This document shows, one piece after another, positions 43,776 through 47,857 of a stretch of DNA of 47,857 nt. The DNA is from Aquipuribacter sp. SD81 (GTDB taxonomy: Bacteria; Actinomycetota; Actinomycetes; Actinomycetales; JBBAYJ01). Each line of letters opens with the position of its first letter. Within the stretch, counting starts at the first letter, position 1. The stretch lies in NCBI RefSeq assembly GCF_037153975.1, contig NZ_JBBAYJ010000030.1, positions 1-47,857 of the forward strand, written 5' to 3'. Under the pieces are notes generated by a model. The model did not search any database. It saw only the letters and a program-made list of their open reading frames with translations, and had not been told where the DNA came from. The position numbers were made by a program, and so were the translations under genes.

Positions 43776-44765
43776 GTGGCAGGACAGGCGCAGGAACCGC
43801 GTGCACCCGGACCGGACGGTGCCCTTCGCTGGGCGCCCGGGACCTCCCGGGCGGTCCGCGGCCCGCACGCGCTGCAGGTCGGCTCCGGCGTCGGGGCGGT
43901 GGTGCTCGAGCACCTCACCGCGGCCGACTGGACCGTCGTGGCGCGGCTGGACCGCGGGGAGCTGCGGGTGAGCGGGGCACGGGAGCGCGCGCTCGTCGAC
44001 CCGCTGCGCACCCGGGGACTCGTGGTGCCCGCCGCGGGGACGGCGCCCGGGCCGGTCGCGGCGAACCCGCGCACCGGGCCCGCGGTCGCCGTGGTCGGCG
44101 GTCGTGGTCTCGGGGTGCTGCTGTGCGCGGCGCTCGCGGGGGCCGGCGCGGGGACCGCCGCCCTCGTCGACGACTCCACCGTGGGACCGGCCGACGTCCT
44201 GCCCGGTGGGGCGACCGCAGCCGACGTCGGACGCCGCGCCGTCCACGCGGCGGCCGAGGCGGTGCACCGGGTGTCGCCCGACGCACGCACCGCCTGCCCG
44301 ACGGTGCCGGACCTCGTCGTGCTCGTCGCCGACGGCGCCCACGACGCGCCCGCCGGCTCACCGCTCGTGCAGGCCGGCACCGTGCACCTGCCGGTCCTGC
44401 GTCGCGACGACGGGGTCCGCGTCGGTCCGCTCGTCGTACCGGGTCTCGGTCCCTGCCTGCACTGCCTCGACCTGCTGCACCGCGACGTCGACCCGGGCTG
44501 GCCCGCGGTCGTCCGGGCCCTGCTGCACGACGCCCGCAGCACCGCGACCGCGCCGCCACCTCCGGCGACGAGCCTGGCCGTGGCCGCCGCGGCCCTCACC
44601 CTCGCCCTGCGGACCGACCTCGGCCGCTCACGGTCGGCGGGCGCCGTCGCGGGGGCGGCGGCCGTCGTCGACCGCTGGGGCGACCTCACCTGGCAGCGCT
44701 GGCCGTCGCACCCCGACTGCGGGTGCACCGGCCTGCCGGACACCGACCCGTGGGACGGCGCGTGA
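43776..44765 (+). CDS. ThiF/E1-like cyclodehydratase-family protein without an adjacent peptide cluster
   Basis: About 329 residues from GTG 43776 (GTG 43728 and 43749 are in frame). The middle has a nucleotide-binding-like strand AVAVVGGRGLGVLLCAALAGAG and VALVDDSTVG-like segment (AALVDDSTVGPADV). A zinc site is clear: Cys227 and Cys230 in CLHCLD plus Cys315 and Cys317 near the C-terminus (DCGC). This matches the E1-like proteins related to the leader-binding part of thiazole/oxazole cyclodehydratases. However, no YcaO gene or precursor peptide is present, and the gene sits in a housekeeping block, where Rv3196 occupies the same place in M. tuberculosis. Function is unknown; peptide binding is only an inference from fold. 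Confidence 0.8.
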   Translation: MAGQAQEPRAPGPDGALRWAPGTSRAVRGPHALQVGSGVGAVVLEHLTAADWTVVARLDRGELRVSGARERALVDPLRTRGLVVPAAGTAPGPVAANPRTGPAVAVVGGRGLGVLLCAALAGAGAGTAALVDDSTVGPADVLPGGATAADVGRRAVHAAAEAVHRVSPDARTACPTVPDLVVLVADGAHDAPAGSPLVQAGTVHLPVLRRDDGVRVGPLVVPGLGPCLHCLDLLHRDVDPGWPAVVRALLHDARSTATAPPPPATSLAVAAAALTLALRTDLGRSRSAGAVAGAAAVVDRWGDLTWQRWPSHPDCGCTGLPDTDPWDGA

Positions 44766-44900
44766 GGGTCCGGCCGCGGGGCGGCGCCGCCCGCCGACGT
44801 GGTGCCGTGGTGCGCGCACCGGGCTCACCCGACCGGGTGGCGGGCCGGCCGCGGCGGGGGCCGCTGCGCACGCCGTCACCGCCGGTGCGACGATGGCCGG

Positions 44901-46214
44901 GTGAGCGACCTCCCCCGCAGGACAGTCGCGCGGACGGCCCGGCTGGCGGCGCTGCCGCTGGGCATCGCGGGCCGAGCGGCCCTCGGGATCGGCAAGCGCG
45001 TCGGGGGCCGTTCCGCGGAGGCCGTCGCCGCCGAGATGCAGGCGCGCACGGCCGAGCAGGTGTTCCGCACGCTCGGCGAGCTCAAGGGCGGGGCCATGAA
45101 GTTCGGCCAGGCCATGAGCATCTTCGAGGCCGGGCTGCCCGAGGAGCTGGCCGCGCCCTACCGCGCGACGCTCACCAAGCTGCAGAACGCCGCCCCGCCC
45201 ATGCCCAGCAGCACCGTGCACGCCCAGCTCGCCGCCGAGCTAGGACCGCGCTGGCGCTCGGACTTCGCCGACTTCGACGACCGCCCCGCCGCGGCCGCGT
45301 CCATCGGGCAGGTGCACCGGGCGGTGTGGCGCGACGGCACCCCGGTCGCGGTCAAGGTCCAGTACCCGGGTGCCGGCGAGGCCCTCATCAACGACCTCGA
45401 CCAGATCACGCGCGCGGGGCGCCTCGGCGCCTCGTGGATCCCGGGCCTCGACATCAACCCGATCCTCGACGAGCTCCGCTCGCGCATGGCCGAGGAGCTC
45501 GACTACGGGCTCGAGGCGACCAACCAGCAGCAGTTCGCGGAGGCGTTCGCCGACCACCCCGTCTTCGCGGTCCCGCGGGTGCTCGCCCACGGCGAGCGCG
45601 TCATCGTCAGCGAGTGGCTCGACGGCACGGGCATGGCGGCCGTCATCGCCGCCGGTGACACCGGGCAGCGGGACCAGGTGGCGCGCCACTACGCCGAGCT
45701 GCTGCTCGCGGGGCCGCGCGACGCGGGCCTGCTGCACGCCGACCCGCACCCCGGCAACTTCATGCTCACCGACGACGGCCGCTTCGGGGTGCTCGACTTC
45801 GGCGCGGTCAAGCAGCTGCCGGACGGCATGCCGGCGGAGATCCCCGAGCTGCTTCACCTCGCCCTGGCCGGCGACGGCGAGGGAGTCCTCGCGGGGCTGC
45901 GGGGGGCGGGCTTCGTCAAGCCGGAGATCGACATCGACCCCGACTCGCTGCTGGAGTACCTCGAGCCGTTCCTCGCGCCCGCGCGCACCGAGGAGTTCCG
46001 CTTCAGCCGCCAGTGGCTGCGCGACCTCGTCGCCCACATCAACGACCCGCGGCGTCCCACGTGGTCGGTGGGGCTGCGGCTCAACCTGCCCCCGGAGTAC
46101 CTGCTCATCCACCGCGTGTGGCTCGGCGGCATCGGCGTGCTGTGCCAGGTCGGCGGCTCCGTGCCGGTCCTCGACGTCCTCGAGGAGTGGCTGCCGGGGT
46201 TCGTGCGTCCCTGA
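44901..46214 (+). CDS. ABC1/UbiB-family protein kinase-like ATPase
   Basis: 437 residues from GTG 44901; no clear Shine-Dalgarno. It has the N-terminal KxGQ motif of the ABC1/UbiB/AarF family ([15 protein letters not shown], about residue 67), an Ala-rich nucleotide loop ([12 protein letters not shown]), the Lys in VAVKVQYPG (about 151), E-x-D in EELDYGLEA, the catalytic [13 protein letters not shown] and the metal-binding VLDFG. Family members are ATPases or kinases linked to quinone or lipid metabolism. Rv3197 is the counterpart beside whiB7 in M. tuberculosis and has been discussed in macrolide resistance. A strong terminator follows. Confidence 0.93.
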   Translation: MSDLPRRTVARTARLAALPLGIAGRAALGIGKRVGGRSAEAVAAEMQARTAEQVFRTLGELKGGAMKFGQAMSIFEAGLPEELAAPYRATLTKLQNAAPPMPSSTVHAQLAAELGPRWRSDFADFDDRPAAAASIGQVHRAVWRDGTPVAVKVQYPGAGEALINDLDQITRAGRLGASWIPGLDINPILDELRSRMAEELDYGLEATNQQQFAEAFADHPVFAVPRVLAHGERVIVSEWLDGTGMAAVIAAGDTGQRDQVARHYAELLLAGPRDAGLLHADPHPGNFMLTDDGRFGVLDFGAVKQLPDGMPAEIPELLHLALAGDGEGVLAGLRGAGFVKPEIDIDPDSLLEYLEPFLAPARTEEFRFSRQWLRDLVAHINDPRRPTWSVGLRLNLPPEYLLIHRVWLGGIGVLCQVGGSVPVLDVLEEWLPGFVRP

Positions 46215-46262
46215 CCCGAGCCGGGTCCGGGGTGCGGGGGCCGGCACACCCGCGCGTGCGAC

Positions 46263-46302
46263 GGCCCTGAGCGACTCCCCCGCGGAGGGGTCGCTCAGGG
46301 CC
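46263..46302 (+). terminator. Terminator after the ABC1 gene
   Basis: GGCCCTGAGCGAC (46263-46275) and GTCGCTCAGGGCC (46290-46302) pair over 13 bp, with extra pairs inside and a loop of about 9 nt. It lies between two convergent genes and may serve both. Confidence 0.8.
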
Positions 46303-46326
46303 GGTGGACGGGTCCGGGCGCCGACG

Positions 46327-46536
46327 TCACCGCGCGACGCCGAGGGCGCCGGACCACGCGCTGGCCTCGCTGCGCTGGGCGGCGAGGGAGGCGAGCCGGA
46401 GCTGGCGGCGGGCGCGCTCCTGGGAGCGCTCCGTCGCCCGGCGCCGGCGCAGGGCGTGGACGAGCCGGGCGTCGTGCGCCGCGGCCAGGTCCCGGGTCCG
46501 CGCCTCGCGGACCAGGTCGTTCATGAGCATGTTCAC
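46327..46536 (-). CDS. Small basic protein downstream of whiB7
   Basis: 69 residues from GTG 46536, with GAGGAG 7 nt upstream, a better signal than the alternative in-frame GTG further up. Composition is striking: about 15 Arg, with a central RRRRATERSQERARRQLR stretch, flanked by helical Ala-rich parts, and no Cys or Lys. It begins MNMLMNDLVREARTRD. I recognise no family. It lies 95 bp downstream of whiB7 on the same strand, so it is probably co-transcribed. Nucleic-acid or ribosome binding is possible but not shown. Confidence 0.65.
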   Translation of the reverse strand: MNMLMNDLVREARTRDLAAAHDARLVHALRRRRATERSQERARRQLRLASLAAQRSEASAWSGALGVAR

Positions 46537-46631
46537 TGCGTTCTCCTCGGGGTGGGCCACGCTCGCCAGGAGCGGCGCGGCGGTGTCCTGATGCACGTGC
46601 TGTCGGTGCGTGGTGCTCGTGGCCGGGCCCC

Positions 46632-46913
46632 TCAGGCCACGGCGTGCTTGCGGGGGCGGCCCCGCGGCCGCTTCCGCGGCACGACGACGCCCGCGAGGAC
46701 GAGCTGGCCGCCCCAGACGCCCCACGGCTCACGCCGCTGCAGGGCGCCGTCGAGGCACGCGTCGACGAGCGGGCAGCCGGCGCACAGCGCCTTCGCGAGC
46801 TCGACGTCGGCCGGGGACTCGGCGAACCAGAGCTCGGCGTCGTGGACCCGGCAGGGCAGGTCCTGGTCGTCGGGGGCGAGGGTCGTCGGGTCGAGCAGGT
46901 CGGTGACGGTCAC
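46632..46913 (-). CDS. whiB7: WhiB7-type iron-sulfur transcription activator
   Basis: 93 residues from GTG 46913, with GAGAGGA 8 nt upstream. Four Cys (21, 44, 47, 53) bind the [4Fe-4S] cluster, with CRVHDAELWFAE and LCAGCPLVDAC around them. The GVWGG turn (65-69) follows, and the C-terminal AT-hook RPRGRPRK (82-89) identifies the WhiB7 subgroup. In mycobacteria and Streptomyces WhiB7 binds the primary sigma factor and AT-rich DNA just upstream of -35 elements to switch on intrinsic antibiotic resistance. Here it is preceded by a long leader with a uORF and attenuator and sits next to uvrD2 and the ABC1 gene, as in M. tuberculosis. Confidence 0.96.
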   Translation of the reverse strand: MTVTDLLDPTTLAPDDQDLPCRVHDAELWFAESPADVELAKALCAGCPLVDACLDGALQRREPWGVWGGQLVLAGVVVPRKRPRGRPRKHAVA

Positions 46914-47041
46914 CGTCGGGTCCTCTCCGGGTGCGGCGTCCGGTCGGGTGGACCGGACGGTTCTCGGTGCGGGCCGGCTCGTGGCCGGGGAGGGGGCTCC
47001 GTTGCCCTGTCCCGCACCGGGTGCTACCCGGGAGACGAGAA

Positions 47042-47071
47042 GAGCCGCGGACCCCGATGGGTCCGCGGCTC
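47042..47071 (-). terminator. Attenuator terminator in the whiB7 leader
   Basis: In RNA sense GAGCCGCGGACCC (47071-47059), loop ATCG, GGGTCCGCGGCTC (47054-47042) makes a perfect 13-bp stem followed by TTCTCGTCT. It lies 23 nt after the uORF stop and 128 nt before the whiB7 start. Two upstream segments can pair with its 5' arm: CGGCTC (47094-47089) with GAGCCG (47071-47066), and GGGTCC (47113-47108) with GGACCC (47064-47059). Together they define a competing antiterminator. Confidence 0.75.
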
Positions 47072-47094
47072 CGACGTGGTCGGCTGGTGAGCCG

Positions 47095-47328
47095 TCAGTC
47101 GGTCGGTGGACCCGAGGGGGCGAAGGTGGGGGCGAGGCCGCCGGTGGCGATCCCGCCGCCGACGAACCGGTCGGCGACGGCACGGTCGCTGACGATCAGC
47201 CGGTCGGACTGGAGGCACACTCCACCCGTGGCACGGAGCGGCGACGTGGCCGCGTGGACACGGCTGTTGACGGTCGTGTACCGCGTGCGGGCGGCCGGAC
47301 CGGTCGACATGTCGGTCGTCGTCTTCAT
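47095..47328 (-). CDS. 77-residue upstream ORF in the whiB7 leader
   Basis: ATG 47328 is preceded by AGGAGG at a 10-nt spacing, the best ribosome-binding site in this region. The peptide starts MKTTTDMSTGP and ends APTFAPSGPPTD. Thr-, Arg- and Ala-rich, it matches no family I know. It begins about 55 nt after the predicted transcript start, and its stop codon lies between the two segments that could form an antiterminator. I interpret it as a translated sensor (uORF) whose ribosome occupancy decides whether transcription reaches whiB7. A functional small protein is also possible. The Pro-Pro near the end may slow termination. Confidence 0.75.
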   Translation of the reverse strand: MKTTTDMSTGPAARTRYTTVNSRVHAATSPLRATGGVCLQSDRLIVSDRAVADRFVGGGIATGGLAPTFAPSGPPTD

Positions 47329-47357
47329 GGGGAGCGCACCTCCTCTCGTCCCGTGGC

Positions 47358-47378
47358 GCGCAGGTCCTACCCCTGCGC
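47358..47378 (-). promoter_or_regulatory. Hairpin in the 5' end of the whiB7 leader
   Basis: GCGCAGG (47378-47372, RNA sense) and CCTGCGC (47364-47358) form a 7-bp stem with a 7-nt loop just before the uORF ribosome-binding site. A longer-range GGGTAGG/CCTACCC pairing with the promoter region also exists in the DNA. Confidence 0.4.
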
Positions 47379-47391
47379 TCGCGTGTGTCGA

Positions 47392-47431
47392 AGGGTAGGG
47401 GCGTCGCCGCGGCGCGCGCCACCTTATTTTT
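47392..47431 (-). promoter_or_regulatory. WhiB7-type promoter of the whiB7 leader
   Basis: On the minus strand an AT-rich box AAAAATAA (47431-47424) sits immediately upstream of a poor -35 (GGCGCG, 47420-47415), then 17 bp and the -10 TACCCT (47397-47392). AT-rich DNA next to a weak -35 is what the WhiB7 AT-hook needs, so autoactivation is likely. Start near 47385 gives a leader of about 470 nt. Confidence 0.65.
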
Positions 47432-47432
47432 C

Positions 47433-47455
47433 GGGACCGGTTCCCGCCGGGTCCC
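47433..47455 (-). terminator. Weak hairpin after uvrD2
   Basis: GGGACC (47433-47438) and GGTCCC (47450-47455) could form a 6-bp stem with an 11-nt loop about 30 nt past the uvrD2 stop, directly upstream of the AT-rich box. It may end the uvrD2 transcript. Confidence 0.35.
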
Positions 47456-47486
47456 TCAGTCGCCCCTCAGGCCGGCCGCGTCCCGC

Positions 47487-47857
47487 TCAGCCGACGCCGG
47501 CCGCGCCCGCGGCGGCGGTCACGGCCGCGACGACGCCGGCCCCGTAGCGGTCGAGCTTGACCGCACCGACGCCCGGGATGCCGGCGAGCTCGGCCACCGC
47601 CCGGGGGCGCCGCTCCGCGAGCACCTCCAGGGTCGCGTCGGTGAAGACGACGTACGCCGGCACCTGCGCCTGCTGGGCGGTGCGGCGACGCCAGTCCTGC
47701 AGGGCCTCGAACACCGCCGGGTCGTAGCGGGGCGGGCAGCCGGGGCAGCGCGCGGCCGTGCGCTGCGCCGCGGTCGTGAGCGGCACGCCGCAGCCGCGGC
47801 ACAGCGCCGGCCGCGACGCGCGGGGGCCGCTCGGGCGCGACACCGGCCGGGCGCTCC
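47487..47857 (-). CDS. uvrD2: UvrD2-type helicase, C-terminal end only
   Basis: The frame is open to the window edge, so only the last 120 or so residues are seen. They contain a zinc-finger-like C-x2-C...C-x2-C (LCRGCG and CPGCPP) and an HRDC domain (VFEALQDWRRRTAQQAQVP, YVVFTDATLEVLAERRP, IPGVGAVKLDRYG). This Cys cluster plus HRDC is the C-terminus of mycobacterial-type UvrD2, a 3'-5' DNA helicase. The gene lies directly upstream of the whiB7 leader, as in M. tuberculosis, where uvrD2 is essential. Confidence 0.88.
   Translation of the reverse strand, partial: SARPVSRPSGPRASRPALCRGCGVPLTTAAQRTAARCPGCPPRYDPAVFEALQDWRRRTAQQAQVPAYVVFTDATLEVLAERRPRAVAELAGIPGVGAVKLDRYGAGVVAAVTAAAGAAGVG

Noticed and set aside
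43776-44765. Complete thiazole/oxazole-modified peptide cluster
   Set aside because: Only the E1-like component is present, with no YcaO, dehydrogenase or plausible precursor peptide within the window.
41930-45658. Plus-strand open frame of over 1200 codons
   Set aside because: It crosses five well-supported genes in other frames and is almost entirely Arg, Gly, Pro and Ala.

Overview
The window is very GC-rich, densely packed bacterial chromosome. Strong third-position GC bias, many GTG starts (one TTG), a WhiB7-type regulator with an AT-hook, a UPF0182 protein, a PPA1309-family protein, an ANTAR regulator and a plausible leaderless promoter all point to an actinobacterium. The genus cannot be fixed from the sequence alone. 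I see no prophage, insertion sequence, CRISPR array or rRNA. The one tRNA is an initiator tRNA-fMet.

Layout. 1-5.1 kb: a TetR-controlled membrane operon (TetR, an MMPL transporter fused to a degenerate ABC-ATPase-like domain, and a truncated YhgE/Pip-type protein with long heptad repeats). 5.2-8.8 kb: a membrane GGDEF-EAL protein, then argG behind a palindromic ARG-box-like operator. 8.8-12.1 kb: an OmpR-type two-component pair and a secreted protein with an STDG-repeat tail, separated by 31-bp tandem repeats. 12.2-18 kb: a SNF2 helicase, a PAS-GAF-ANTAR regulator and a 7TM-PAS-PP2C phosphatase. 18-19.6 kb: a DAACS symporter preceded by a short Cys-containing leader peptide and a possible RNA switch. 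19.7-21.2 kb: an alpha/beta hydrolase and a DJ-1/PfpI protein. 21.3-30.6 kb: a GntR/FCD regulator divergent from an eight-kb operon encoding an Fe-type alcohol dehydrogenase, an aldehyde dehydrogenase and a five-gene ABC importer with two different ATPases, which looks like an uptake-and-oxidation pathway for a hydroxylated compound. 30.7-35.2 kb: TsaC/Sua5, a second MMPL-TetR pair, and tRNA-fMet. 35.3-47.9 kb: a conserved actinobacterial block (UPF0182, PPA1309, PDZ-Lon protease, Zincin_2 metalloprotease, YgjP-like protease, crotonase, ThiF/cyclodehydratase-like protein, ABC1 kinase, whiB7, uvrD2) that matches the order I recall around Rv3193c-Rv3198c of Mycobacterium tuberculosis.

The two most interesting signals are regulatory RNAs. 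First, the whiB7 leader contains a plausible promoter with an AT-rich box, a 77-codon upstream ORF with a strong ribosome-binding site, and a 13-bp terminator hairpin whose 5' arm can instead pair with two 6-nt segments flanking the uORF stop codon. This is a complete candidate ribosome-controlled attenuator. Second, the symporter is preceded by a leader peptide of the actinobacterial RLHVDLLRV...C type. A hairpin begins at its stop codon and its 3' arm is also complementary to the symporter ribosome-binding site, suggesting cysteine-responsive translation control and a cystine or sulfur-compound substrate.

Many long open frames in this window are antisense or out-of-phase artefacts of the high GC content. 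They were left out.
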